64,000 nucleotides of DNA from Leptolyngbya sp. Cla-17 (GTDB lineage: Bacteria > Cyanobacteriota > Cyanobacteriia > Leptolyngbyales > Leptolyngbyaceae). Below are positions 1-8,285 of this stretch, piece after piece. The notes beneath the pieces were generated by a model. That model saw only the letters and a program-made list of their open reading frames with translations. It made no database searches and had not been told where the DNA came from. Position 1 is the stretch's first letter; each line of letters opens with the position of its first letter. The position numbers were made by a program, and so were the translations under genes. The stretch covers positions 862,528-926,527 of the forward strand of contig NZ_JAEVYN010000002.1 of NCBI RefSeq assembly GCF_016807185.1, written 5' to 3'.

Positions 1-2
1 AA

Positions 3-1685
3 GTAGGCTACTATCCCTTGCTGGGGCAGTTGTTGATCTTCGTGTTGATTGCTCTGATTGGCACGCTCGTTGCCTCGTTGGTCTACTACTTGTTTTACTT
101 GCCCAACACGCAGCAGAAAAAACGACGGCGCGTTGCGCCTAAGGTGCCAGCGGCGAAAGCAGAAGCGGCGGAAGAAAACCTGAAAGCAGTGCGAAAACAG
201 GTATCGCAAATTCAAGACGAGGTGGCGCGGCAAGAACTTTTGACGCGATCGCGAGAAATTGAACACAGCCTTTCTCAGGGCAATTTGCAGGTTGTGGTGT
301 TTGGCACCGGGTCGGCTGGCAAAACCTCTCTCGTCAATGCGCTCATTGGGCGGATGGTGGGGCAAGTTGGGGCACCCATGGGCACAACAGAGGTGGGCGA
401 AACCTATGTGCTGGAACTGAAAGGAATGAATCGGGAAATTGTGATTACTGACACTCCCGGAATTTTAGAGGCGGGCGTAGCGGGCACAGAGCGGGAAAAA
501 CTGGCGCGCCAGTTGGCAACGGAAGCTGATTTGCTGCTGTTTGTATTAGATAATGACCTGCGCCAGTCAGAATATGACCCGTTGAAAATGCTGGCGGAAA
601 TTGGCAAGCGATCGCTGGTCATTTTGAATAAATCTGACTTGTACTTAGATAGCGATCGCGAACTCATCTTGGCGCGACTCCGAGAACGAGTACGGGGCAT
701 TATTTCCCCTTCAGATGTCATCGCTATTTCTGCCAATCCTCAATCGGTACGGATGGAAGATGGCACGACGCTGACTCCCGACCCCGACATCATGCCGCTG
801 ATCCGGCGCATGGTTGCGGTGTTACGTGCCGAAGGCGAAGATTTGCTGGCAGATAATATTTTGCTGCAATCGCAACGGCTTGCTGATAAAGCCCGTCAGT
901 TAATTGATGCCCAACGCCGCCGCCAAGCTGACAAAATTGTCGATCGCTTTCAGTGGATTGGCGCAGGAGTGGTTGCCGCCACACCCTTACCTGTGGTTGA
1001 TATGCTGGCAGCCGCAGCCGTCAATGCTCAAATGGTTGTCGAAATTGGGCGGATCTACGGCTGTGACATCAATATGGAGCGGGGGCGCGAGTTGGCGCTG
1101 TCCTTAGCCAAAACCTTAACGGGTTTGGGCATTGTCAAAGGAGCCATCACCCTAGTGACAACGGCACTGCAACTCAGCGTTGGCGGCATTATCGTCGGGC
1201 GTGCTATTCAAGCGGTTACTGCTGCCTACCTGACCCGTATCGCTGGCAAAAGCTTTATTGAATATTTTCGTCATGATCAAGATTGGGGCGATGGCGGCAT
1301 TACAGAAGTGGTGCAGCGTCAATTTCAACTCAACCGCAAAGATGAATTCATCAAATCCTTTGTGCAGGAAGCAATTACTCGTGTCGTGAAACCGTTGCAT
1401 CTGGATGAGCTATTGCCATCTATAGATATAGACAACGTAGACACAGACAACGAGACGGAAGCACCGGAGTATCCGAAGGAGTTGGAACAAGTGCGGCTGA
1501 CACCCTGGAATCAACGTAATCTCCCGAGCGATCGCCGTCGGAATCGTGAACTTGATCGGATTGAACTCGAAATTCCAGAAGCGGATTTAACGCCCTTAAA
1601 ACTGTATGCCGAACTGGATGATGACTGGGAACCTCGTCCCCTTAAATCAGATAATTGGGAGGAATACGAAGAAGACTATGAGTAG
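3..1685 (+). CDS. Era/YcjF-like GTPase with DUF697 domain (5' end open at window edge)
   Basis: Membrane-anchored P-loop GTPase. Counting from a TTG at 18, residues 3-28 form a hydrophobic segment followed by a Lys/Arg patch and a coiled-coil stretch. The G1 motif GTGSAGKTS is at about 96-104, DTPG (G3) at about 145 and NKSD (G4) at about 204. The C-terminal half is rich in Ala/Val/Ile like DUF697, and the tail is acidic. The frame has no stop back to base 3, so the gene may start upstream of the window; TTG at 18 is only the first possible start inside it. DUF697 GTPases are common in cyanobacteria and their cellular role is poorly defined. The stop codon directly abuts that of the convergent small gene at 1686. 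Confidence 0.85.
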   Translation, partial: VGYYPLLGQLLIFVLIALIGTLVASLVYYLFYLPNTQQKKRRRVAPKVPAAKAEAAEENLKAVRKQVSQIQDEVARQELLTRSREIEHSLSQGNLQVVVFGTGSAGKTSLVNALIGRMVGQVGAPMGTTEVGETYVLELKGMNREIVITDTPGILEAGVAGTEREKLARQLATEADLLLFVLDNDLRQSEYDPLKMLAEIGKRSLVILNKSDLYLDSDRELILARLRERVRGIISPSDVIAISANPQSVRMEDGTTLTPDPDIMPLIRRMVAVLRAEGEDLLADNILLQSQRLADKARQLIDAQRRRQADKIVDRFQWIGAGVVAATPLPVVDMLAAAAVNAQMVVEIGRIYGCDINMERGRELALSLAKTLTGLGIVKGAITLVTTALQLSVGGIIVGRAIQAVTAAYLTRIAGKSFIEYFRHDQDWGDGGITEVVQRQFQLNRKDEFIKSFVQEAITRVVKPLHLDELLPSIDIDNVDTDNETEAPEYPKELEQVRLTPWNQRNLPSDRRRNRELDRIELEIPEADLTPLKLYAELDDDWEPRPLKSDNWEEYEEDYE

Positions 1686-1823
1686 CTAAAACCCTAGCCA
1701 ACCCATAGGTGCCGGTGCTGTCATACCGCGAAAGTCCAAAAGCTGTACCAACAGTAGGTAAGCAACACTTAACGCGATCGCGATCGCCCCCGTGGTAACC
1801 GCAACAAACTTTGATCGATCCAT
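1686..1823 (-). CDS. Small single-span membrane protein, 45 aa (unknown function)
   Basis: The 45-residue reading frame begins MDRSKFVAVTTGAIAIALSV and continues with a hydrophobic run, then a polar Pro/Met-rich tail ending WLGF. Residues 6-29 would form one transmembrane helix. The ATG at 1823 is preceded by GAGGAAG at a normal ribosome-binding distance. The stop codon (TAG at 1686-1688) lies immediately next to the TAG of the convergent GTPase gene, leaving no intergenic base. I believe similar short peptides (charged start, one helix, LLDFRG-like motif) occur in many cyanobacteria, but cannot name a family. Function is not known. Confidence 0.65.
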   Translation of the reverse strand: MDRSKFVAVTTGAIAIALSVAYLLLVQLLDFRGMTAPAPMGWLGF

Positions 1824-1963
1824 TTCTCAGCTTCCTCAATGCCTGTATTTCTCAAGTTTACACCCTGTTAAATTCGACAACCTTGACGAAGTTTGCCCAT
1901 AATCGGTAAACACTAGAAAACAAGGTAAACTCTGGATTTGGGAGTTTGAGGAAATAAGGCGTT

Positions 1964-2944
1964 ATGGTGTCTGTCGTTGACTCACTAGCTCAATCAGCCA
2001 TTATTGAGCGTCCAGCAGTCGTAGAAACCTATGAGTTACGCAAAGCCTATCGAACTGGGTTTTGGCTCAATCAAAAAGTTGAATCACTTAAAAGCTGCAC
2101 GCTTAAAGTTTTTCAGGGTGAAACATTTGGGCTGCTAGGACCCAACGGCGCAGGCAAAACCACCTTGCTCAAAACCCTGCTGGGGATTGTGCGCCCGACC
2201 AGTGGAAAAGCCTTGCTGCTGGGAAGTCCCATTGGCGATCGCGCCACCAAACAACGAGTTGGCTACCTGCCCGAAAATGCTTACTTCTATGACTACCTAA
2301 CTGGCTGGGAAATGCTGCAATTTACCGCAGGATTGTTTGGGATTCCTTCTTCTATTCAACGACAGCGCATTCCTGAACTGCTGGACTTGGTTGGATTGGC
2401 GCAAGCGGCAGCAAAACGCAAACAGCTTCGTCAATACTCGAAAGGAATGCTGCAACGGATCGGCATGGCGCAAGCGCTAATTAACGAACCAGAGTTGGTG
2501 TTTTTGGATGAACCCATGTCTGGGCTTGATCCCATGGGGCGCTTTCAAATTCGCGAGATTATCCTATCCTTGAAGTCGCAAGGAAAAACCATCTTTTTTA
2601 ACAGTCATATTTTGTCAGATGTGGAGTTGATTTGCGATCGCGTCGCCATTCTTGCTCAAGGAAACCTGATCTGTATGGGTTCTTTACAGGAGCTTTTGGG
2701 CACTTCCGATGCTTATCACGCCAAAATCAAAGGTGGCAATCCTGATGTGTTAAAAAATCGCCTTGCCAACTTGGAGTTTAAGGATGGCTGTTGGCAAGGG
2801 CAGGTTCTCGGTAATCCTCAAGATTTTCTCGCCAGTCTCACGCTCATGGGCGCTCAGTTGATTGACATGCATCTCGCCCGCCCTTCACTTGAAGAGTTTT
2901 TTGTTCATCAACTCCATGAACAGGGAATTCGGTACAGCAGCTAG
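1964..2944 (+). CDS. ABC transporter ATP-binding protein
   Basis: Cytoplasmic ATPase subunit of an ABC exporter, probably of the CcmA/NatA type judged by its 326-residue length and the C-terminal extension after the nucleotide-binding domain. Walker A GPNGAGKTT is at residues 59-67, the Q-loop region around YLPENAYFYD at 101-110, the signature YSKGMLQR near 158 and Walker B ELVFLDEP at 177-184. An H-loop is visible in FFNSHILSD. No permease gene adjoins it: the next gene is convergent. The partner membrane subunit must be elsewhere and the substrate cannot be told. The ATG at 1964 gives a natural start with a variable N-terminus. Confidence 0.9.
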   Translation: MVSVVDSLAQSAIIERPAVVETYELRKAYRTGFWLNQKVESLKSCTLKVFQGETFGLLGPNGAGKTTLLKTLLGIVRPTSGKALLLGSPIGDRATKQRVGYLPENAYFYDYLTGWEMLQFTAGLFGIPSSIQRQRIPELLDLVGLAQAAAKRKQLRQYSKGMLQRIGMAQALINEPELVFLDEPMSGLDPMGRFQIREIILSLKSQGKTIFFNSHILSDVELICDRVAILAQGNLICMGSLQELLGTSDAYHAKIKGGNPDVLKNRLANLEFKDGCWQGQVLGNPQDFLASLTLMGAQLIDMHLARPSLEEFFVHQLHEQGIRYSS

Positions 2945-2947
2945 GCG

Positions 2948-3397
2948 CTATTCAAAGCTTCCCCTTTGTTGTTTCAGATAGGTCACTACCTGCTTCTTTT
3001 GCTGTGAGTTCAGCACACTCATAATGTCACTGGCAGAATTTTTAGCAATTTCAGCAATCTTCTTTTTTTGATCAGCCTTTAATCCCAAAGCAGCCATTGT
3101 TTCTGAAGTGCTTTTACCCGACTTACGAGCCGTTTCAAATTTGGCTTTTTGGTTGGGAGTCAACACTTTGTTAATCTCAACTGTGCGATTTCTCCGAATC
3201 GTAGCGATCTTCTGTTTTTGAGCAGCCGTTAACTTCAACTGTTCAATTAAAGATGCGGCATCTGACCCTTTCATCGTGCTGTTGGCTGGCGCTTGGGCGA
3301 TCGCCTGATCTACCCATGTTGCTTGTGCTATCAGTGGTGTACATAACAGCACGATTCCAGCAATCCATGATGCGTGTTGGGCGCTGTGAATAGTCAT
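2948..3397 (-). CDS. Secreted Spy/LTxxQ-like helical protein
   Basis: Predicted exported protein of 149 residues. A hydrophobic signal sequence (SWIAGIVLLCTPLIAQATW) is followed by an all-helical, Lys/Gln-rich body. It contains four LTxxQ-like repeats: LTAAQKQKI, LTPNQKAKF, LKADQKKKI and LNSQQKKQV. Such motifs are typical of the Spy/CpxP group of periplasmic stress proteins, which here is an assignment by motif only. A longer frame starts at 3427, but an AAGGAG box sits nine bases before the ATG at 3397, which supports the shorter start. Its 3' end is three bases from that of the ABC ATPase. Confidence 0.75.
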   Translation of the reverse strand: MTIHSAQHASWIAGIVLLCTPLIAQATWVDQAIAQAPANSTMKGSDAASLIEQLKLTAAQKQKIATIRRNRTVEINKVLTPNQKAKFETARKSGKSTSETMAALGLKADQKKKIAEIAKNSASDIMSVLNSQQKKQVVTYLKQQRGSFE

Positions 3398-3647
3398 ACG
3401 ATCAGGCTCCTTTCGTTTAGTCGGCAACTCTAATGTAAACGTTTGCCATACTCGAAAAGGGCTGATTGCCTGAAAGTTGCTGTAATTACCGTTCCGGGTC
3501 TTTTTGGCTCAAAAGCTGCTTCAAATCCTTTGAGCAGAACCCATAAATCAACTCAAACCGATGTCTGCCAAAGTAGTCAATCTAATGTGATGGAAGGAGA
3601 CAGAGCTGAACGGGTTAAAATCTTAGCTGCATTTATTGAGCTAGCGC

Positions 3648-5468
3648 ATGAACCTTCTTTCCCAAACGATGGCTGTCGTCGTCACTGCCATGTTTTTAGG
3701 TGGACAGTCCATCCCAACTATGGCCGCATTTCCTGCACAGTTAGAGATCGAGACACTGCATCAAAACACGGTTCCAGTTTCGCCTACGCATCCTCAAGAG
3801 ATCGCCGCTGATGCCCTAGAAACACCTGACGACGCGATCGAGCAGGTCACAGCCATCTCTCAACTAACAGATGTCAGACCCACCGATTGGGCTTTTCAGT
3901 CATTACAGTCTCTAGTGGAGCGGTATGGTTGCATTGTGGGCTATCCTGACAAAACCTTTCGCGGTAGTCGAGCGCTCACTCGCTATGAGTTTGCGGCGGG
4001 TCTAAATGCCTGCATGGATCGAATCAATGAATTGCTGACAAGCAGTACCGCTGATCTGGTCAAAAAAGAAGACTTGCTTACGTTGCAGCGGTTGCAGGAA
4101 CAATTTGCTGTAGAACTGGCAACCATAGGGGGACGAGTGGAAGCGCTAGAAACGCGCACAGCAACGTTAGAAAAGCAGCAGTTTTCACCAACGACAAAAC
4201 TAAATGGTCTAGCCTGGTTTAACTTGACGGGAGCCTTTGCGGGTGGCGATGTCAAGTTTGAGGCATTACCCAATACACCAGTCGATGCCCGCTTTGTCGG
4301 CGGTCGAGATGCAGCGGGCAGACCGCTGGTTCAAACTACCGATCGCGCTGAACCCACGCTGAGTGCCCTCACCTGGTTGACCCTCAACACCTCGTTCACT
4401 GGCAACGATATGTTGACAGTACAACTGGCAGCGGGGAATGGCATTTCATCCATCAACCAATTTGTTTCCGCTGGCTTTCTCACCACCTATGGCAATCCTT
4501 ATACAGATCAGACTTCTGGAACGGTGCCGGGGCGATCGGATGTCGTGATTCAAGACCTTTACTACAGTTTCCCTCTAACTGATGCTGTCAAACTGACGGT
4601 TGGACCCCGCATCAACTGGTTTAACCACTTTGATTTCAACCGTTTTACCTTCTTTCTCACTGGGGCTAGCAGCTATGCCTCGATCAGCAGCACCCAGACA
4701 AGTGCAACCTTCTGGGGATCGGGTGCCGTTTTAGAGTGGAATATCAATCCTCAATGGCGCTTTGCCGCTGCCTATTTGGGAGAAAGTGTTCCTTACCTGC
4801 CTGCATCCTTTGGATACAACACGGCTAGCAATCCCGATTTCGGACTGTTTGGGGGTACCTATGCGGCAACTGCCGAGTTGACCTACTCACCCACCGATCA
4901 ACTGAACCTGCGCTTTCGCTATAACTACACACGATTGCAGGCGTACGGTGGACAAGTTGGCGGCTCCAATGCAGTTCCTCTGCCCTATGGTTATGTTGAT
5001 GCGGGTCCAGGATTTTCGATCTTTGACCCCGTTACAGGCACCGTCACATCCGGTGGGCTAGATTACGCGATCGCCCATACTTTTGCCTTTAATCTGGATT
5101 GGTTAATTACCCCTGGCTTTGGCATTTTTGGGCGCTACAGCTATGGCAATACCAACCTGATGCCGATCAACCAGGCTGTGAATGTACAGTCGTTTCAAGT
5201 CGGTGTCGCCTTCCCTGATTTGGGCAAAAAAGGGGCACTGGGAACGATTACGTTTGTGGCACCGATGGATATAGTCAATGGCCGTCAGTACTTCGCTTCT
5301 GGTGGCGGTAATGGTGGCACGATTTACGAATTGGAAGCCTCGTATTACTACCCACTCAATGATCGTCTGGCGATCGTCCCTGCCTTCTACGCCATTTTCA
5401 ACCCCAATAACTTTGACAGCAATCCCAATATTTATGTAGGCAACCTGCGGGCGCAGTTCAGTTTCTAG
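3648..5468 (+). CDS. Iron uptake porin (SLH domain plus OprB-type beta-barrel)
   Basis: Outer-membrane porin of the cyanobacterial SLH-OprB family, 606 residues. An N-terminal signal peptide of about 26 residues (TMAVVVTAMFLGGQSIPTMA) precedes an SLH domain containing DVRPTDWAFQSLQSLVERYG and FRGSRALTRYEFAAGLNACM. A coiled-coil linker (LQRLQEQFAVELATIGGRVE) follows. The rest is an aromatic-rich antiparallel barrel ending in the typical terminal Phe (LRAQFSF). The SLH domain would bind the peptidoglycan-linked polysaccharide. Members of this family in Synechocystis are implicated in uptake of inorganic ions, especially iron. The gene appears monocistronic. Confidence 0.92.
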   Translation: MNLLSQTMAVVVTAMFLGGQSIPTMAAFPAQLEIETLHQNTVPVSPTHPQEIAADALETPDDAIEQVTAISQLTDVRPTDWAFQSLQSLVERYGCIVGYPDKTFRGSRALTRYEFAAGLNACMDRINELLTSSTADLVKKEDLLTLQRLQEQFAVELATIGGRVEALETRTATLEKQQFSPTTKLNGLAWFNLTGAFAGGDVKFEALPNTPVDARFVGGRDAAGRPLVQTTDRAEPTLSALTWLTLNTSFTGNDMLTVQLAAGNGISSINQFVSAGFLTTYGNPYTDQTSGTVPGRSDVVIQDLYYSFPLTDAVKLTVGPRINWFNHFDFNRFTFFLTGASSYASISSTQTSATFWGSGAVLEWNINPQWRFAAAYLGESVPYLPASFGYNTASNPDFGLFGGTYAATAELTYSPTDQLNLRFRYNYTRLQAYGGQVGGSNAVPLPYGYVDAGPGFSIFDPVTGTVTSGGLDYAIAHTFAFNLDWLITPGFGIFGRYSYGNTNLMPINQAVNVQSFQVGVAFPDLGKKGALGTITFVAPMDIVNGRQYFASGGGNGGTIYELEASYYYPLNDRLAIVPAFYAIFNPNNFDSNPNIYVGNLRAQFSF

Positions 5469-5588
5469 CTGAGGTTTAAGAGGGGGCGTTCAGCAAAATA
5501 ACTGTTAAGGGTCAGCCATACTACTGAGATAACCAGCAGAGAAGCGGGAACCTTAAAGTTGGTTAATCTTTATGCAAAAAAATATCTC

Positions 5589-7805
5589 ATGAAGGCGTTC
5601 CCCTCTCATAAGCTGCAAGGACTCCCGCTGCAATTTGTGCTCATCGTACCGTTTGTGCTGCAAATTTTTGGAGCGGTTGGGTTGGTGGGGTACCTCTCGC
5701 TCAGAAATGGACAGCAAGCGGTCAACGAGCTATCAGACCAATTGATGGCACGAACGAGCAGTTCGGTGGATCAACATTTAACGTCTTATCTGTCGATTCC
5801 CCATAAATTAAACCAGATGAACGCGGATGCCGTGCAAATGGGTTTGCTGAACGTGCGCGATCGCCAGACTGTTGGTAAGTATTTCTGGCATCAGATGCAG
5901 GCGTATGACCTGACCTATATTGGGATTGGGCTAGCGACTGGGGAGGGGATGGGAGCTGCTCGTTATGACGGTAAAACGGTCACGATCGACGATTGGGTAG
6001 CCAAGCTTCCGAATAATGTCTCCAACTATGATGCGGATGATCGAGGCAATCGCCTTCGTGTTAACAGTCGTTTTGATTATGAGCTTTTCAAAGAAAGCTG
6101 GTACACAGCACCGATAAAAGCGGGGAAACCCATTTGGTCACGCATCTACACCTGGAATTCTCCCTACGGTCCCTACATTACAGCTTCTGCGGGACGACCT
6201 CTTTATGATGACAAGCAGCAGTTACTGGGAATGGTTGGTGCTGATATCCATCTGTTGAAGCTTAGCGAGTTCTTACAAAATTTAGATGTCACTAAAGCTA
6301 AACAGGTCTTCATTCTAGAGCGCAGTGGTTTGTTAATTGCCAACTCTGGCAAAGCCCAACCCTTTAAGTTGGTTAAAAATGAGGTTCAGCGGTTAAACGC
6401 GATCAACAGCACTGACCCCACCATACAAGCCGTCGCCAAACAACTCCAGCAGCGCTTCAACGGGTTTGACACCCTCACGAATGCAAAATTGCAGTTTGAT
6501 TTTCAGGGCGAACCCCATTATGTGCGTGTGGCTCCCTGGCGCGACCAGTACGGTTTGGATTGGCTGGTGATCATCAGCGTGCCCGAAAGCGCTTTTATGG
6601 CACAAATCAACGCCAACACTCGTACCACCCTGCTCCTGTGTTTGGCAGCCCTGGCGGGTGCCACCCTGCTCGGCTTCTACACTTCGCGTTGGATTACGCG
6701 TCCGATCCTCCGCCTTAGTGCTGCAAGTCGTGCGATCGCCGCTGGCAACCTTGAACAGCGGGTAGAAGCCAAAGGGATTCAAGAACTCAGCAGTCTCTCC
6801 CTCTCGTTCAACGAAATGGCAGGACAACTGCGCGACTCGTTCACTGCGCTAGAGGAAAGTAACGCCGAGTTAGAGAACCGCGTGCAGCAACGCACTCACG
6901 AACTCAGCCAAAACAATCGCCAACTGAAAACAACACTAGAAGAGTTGCACCAGACGCAGACTCAAATGGTGCATAGCGAAAAAATGTCGGCACTGGGGCA
7001 AATGGTGGCTGGGGTAGCGCATGAAATTAATAACCCAGTCAATTTCATTCATGGCAATTTGAACCATGTAGAGGATTACACACAGGAACTGGTTAGTCTG
7101 CTGCAACGCTATCAGAGCTATTACCCTCATCCACCGCAGGAGTTGCAGGAGGCAGTTGAGGACGCTGATTTGGCATTTTTGCTGACGGATTTGGTCAAGA
7201 TGTTGCAATCAATGAAGGTGGGGACGGAACGGATTCGCGAAATTGTGCTGTCGTTACGCAACTTCTCGCGACTGGATGAAGCGGAGTTCAAAGCCGTGGA
7301 CATCCATGAGGGCATTGATAATACATTGGTGATTCTGCGGCACCGCTTCAAGGCGCGAGCCGAACGACCCGAAATTCAGGTAGTCAAAGACTACGGTCAA
7401 TTACCGCTGGTAGAATGTTATGCCGGACAACTCAATCAAGTCTTTATGAATATTCTGAGTAACGCGATCGATGCGTTTGAGGAGTCGAATCAGGGCAAGT
7501 CCTTTGAGGCGATCGCGGCGAACCCCAATACGCTGTGGCTCCATACAGCGGTGACGGGTCAGGGTACAGTCCAAATCACCATCGCTGATAATGGTCCAGG
7601 TATTGCCGAAACGGTGCGGACTCGCTTATTCAATCCGTTTTTCACCACGAAGGCAGTGGGCAAGGGAACGGGCCTGGGACTCTCGATTAGTTATCAAATT
7701 ATTACGGAGAAGCATGGAGGGCATTTGTCTTGCCACTCAACACCAGGGCAGGGGGCGAAATTTGTCATTGAAATTCCCATCCATCAGTCTGCTCCTAAAG
7801 TGTAA
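5589..7805 (+). CDS. Cache-domain sensor histidine kinase
   Basis: Membrane sensor kinase of two-component signalling. There is one transmembrane helix near the N-terminus, a large extracytoplasmic region of about 300 residues resembling a double Cache domain, and a second helix near residue 345. A HAMP domain (ITRPILRLSAASRAIAAGNL), a coiled coil and the phosphoacceptor motif AGVAHEINNPVNF (His about 478) follow. The ATPase domain shows N (NQVFMNILSNAIDAF), G1 (DNGPGI) and G2 (GKGTGLGLSIS) boxes. The ATG at 5589 is chosen; a TTG ten codons upstream is possible. No response regulator adjoins it, so partner and ligand are unknown. Confidence 0.92.
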   Translation: MKAFPSHKLQGLPLQFVLIVPFVLQIFGAVGLVGYLSLRNGQQAVNELSDQLMARTSSSVDQHLTSYLSIPHKLNQMNADAVQMGLLNVRDRQTVGKYFWHQMQAYDLTYIGIGLATGEGMGAARYDGKTVTIDDWVAKLPNNVSNYDADDRGNRLRVNSRFDYELFKESWYTAPIKAGKPIWSRIYTWNSPYGPYITASAGRPLYDDKQQLLGMVGADIHLLKLSEFLQNLDVTKAKQVFILERSGLLIANSGKAQPFKLVKNEVQRLNAINSTDPTIQAVAKQLQQRFNGFDTLTNAKLQFDFQGEPHYVRVAPWRDQYGLDWLVIISVPESAFMAQINANTRTTLLLCLAALAGATLLGFYTSRWITRPILRLSAASRAIAAGNLEQRVEAKGIQELSSLSLSFNEMAGQLRDSFTALEESNAELENRVQQRTHELSQNNRQLKTTLEELHQTQTQMVHSEKMSALGQMVAGVAHEINNPVNFIHGNLNHVEDYTQELVSLLQRYQSYYPHPPQELQEAVEDADLAFLLTDLVKMLQSMKVGTERIREIVLSLRNFSRLDEAEFKAVDIHEGIDNTLVILRHRFKARAERPEIQVVKDYGQLPLVECYAGQLNQVFMNILSNAIDAFEESNQGKSFEAIAANPNTLWLHTAVTGQGTVQITIADNGPGIAETVRTRLFNPFFTTKAVGKGTGLGLSISYQIITEKHGGHLSCHSTPGQGAKFVIEIPIHQSAPKV

Positions 7806-7842
7806 AGTCGCTATCCCTAGGTTCCAATCATTTAGACCTAGC

Positions 7843-7938
7843 AGTGATGACATTAATTTGTCACCACCAGTTCAACGACGGCAAATTGGCGCAATGACAT
7901 TAATTTGTCATCGATGACACTTAATTAGTCACTGTACA
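7843..7938 (-). mobile_element. Orphan terminal end of a Tn7-like (CAST-type) transposon
   Basis: Read on the minus strand, the segment starts TGTACAGTGACTAATTA at 7938. It holds three TnsB-binding-like repeats: 7915-7931 (degenerate) and two identical 16-mers TGACATTAATTTGTCA (plus-strand sense) at 7895-7910 and 7848-7863. The TGTACA terminus and the TGACA-A/T-rich-TGTCA repeats match what I remember of the ends of type V-K CRISPR-associated transposons such as ShCAST. The outer edge lies 26 bases from the 3' end of tRNA-Gln, the expected kind of target. No transposase, Cas12k, CRISPR or second end is visible, so this is a remnant or solo end. Confidence 0.7.
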
Positions 7939-7964
7939 AAGTCACTCAAAAACAATGTAAAAAA

Positions 7965-8036
7965 CTGGGGCGCTAGGATTCGAACCTAGGGATGGCGAGA
8001 CCAAAACCCGCTGCCTTACCACTTGGCGACGCCCCA
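7965..8036 (-). tRNA. tRNA-Gln (anticodon UUG)
   Basis: The minus strand folds into a complete 72-base cloverleaf. The acceptor stem is TGGGGCG/CGCCCCA and the D arm begins GCCAAGTGGTAAGGC. The anticodon stem GCGGG/CTCGC encloses the loop TTTTGGT with anticodon TTG, and the T arm is CTAGG-TTCGAAT-CCTAG. The discriminator G is at 7965 and the CCA end is not encoded. Its 3' flank carries the transposon end described above. Confidence 0.95.
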
Positions 8037-8227
8037 ACATGCACACTCAAACAGTGCACATTGGTTAATATAACAGTTTGTGGCGACGGAGTGTCAACAT
8101 TTGCCAATCAAATTTTGGAGTACTGTCGCCTGCAAGCGGTTTTAGTGCCAATGGTTAACGACTCCAAGCGTTGATAGTTGCCTGAAGGTGTATTCTTAAG
8201 CAAACTGTCAGTTCTGCAATGAAGACT

Positions 8228-8251
8228 ACTGGTTGATGAACCAGTGTTTTT
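8228..8251 (+). terminator. Rho-independent terminator-like hairpin upstream of the ATP-grasp gene
   Basis: ACTGGTT (8228-8234), a GATG tetraloop and AACCAGT (8239-8245) form a perfect seven-base stem followed by GTTTTTG. It stands about 35 bases before the GTG start of the ATP-grasp gene, with no coding gene on the plus strand before it. It could end a short transcript or attenuate the downstream operon. The rest of 8037-8227 holds the tRNA-Gln promoter region and nothing else I can recognise. Confidence 0.4.
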
Positions 8252-8285
8252 GTAGAATGCACTGAAAACGCGTTGGACTGAACCT

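Noticed and set aside
3443..3811. Plus-strand frame overlapping the porin start
   Set aside because: It overlaps the porin signal peptide in another frame and has no conserved feature or ribosome-binding site.
7801..7938. A second transposon end at 7801 (TGTAAAGTC resembles TGTACAGTG), making a 138-base mini-element
   Set aside because: It overlaps the kinase stop codon, lacks the TGACA-TGTCA repeats, points the same way as the true end instead of being inverted, and the flanks (TAAAG and AAGTC) are not a target duplication.
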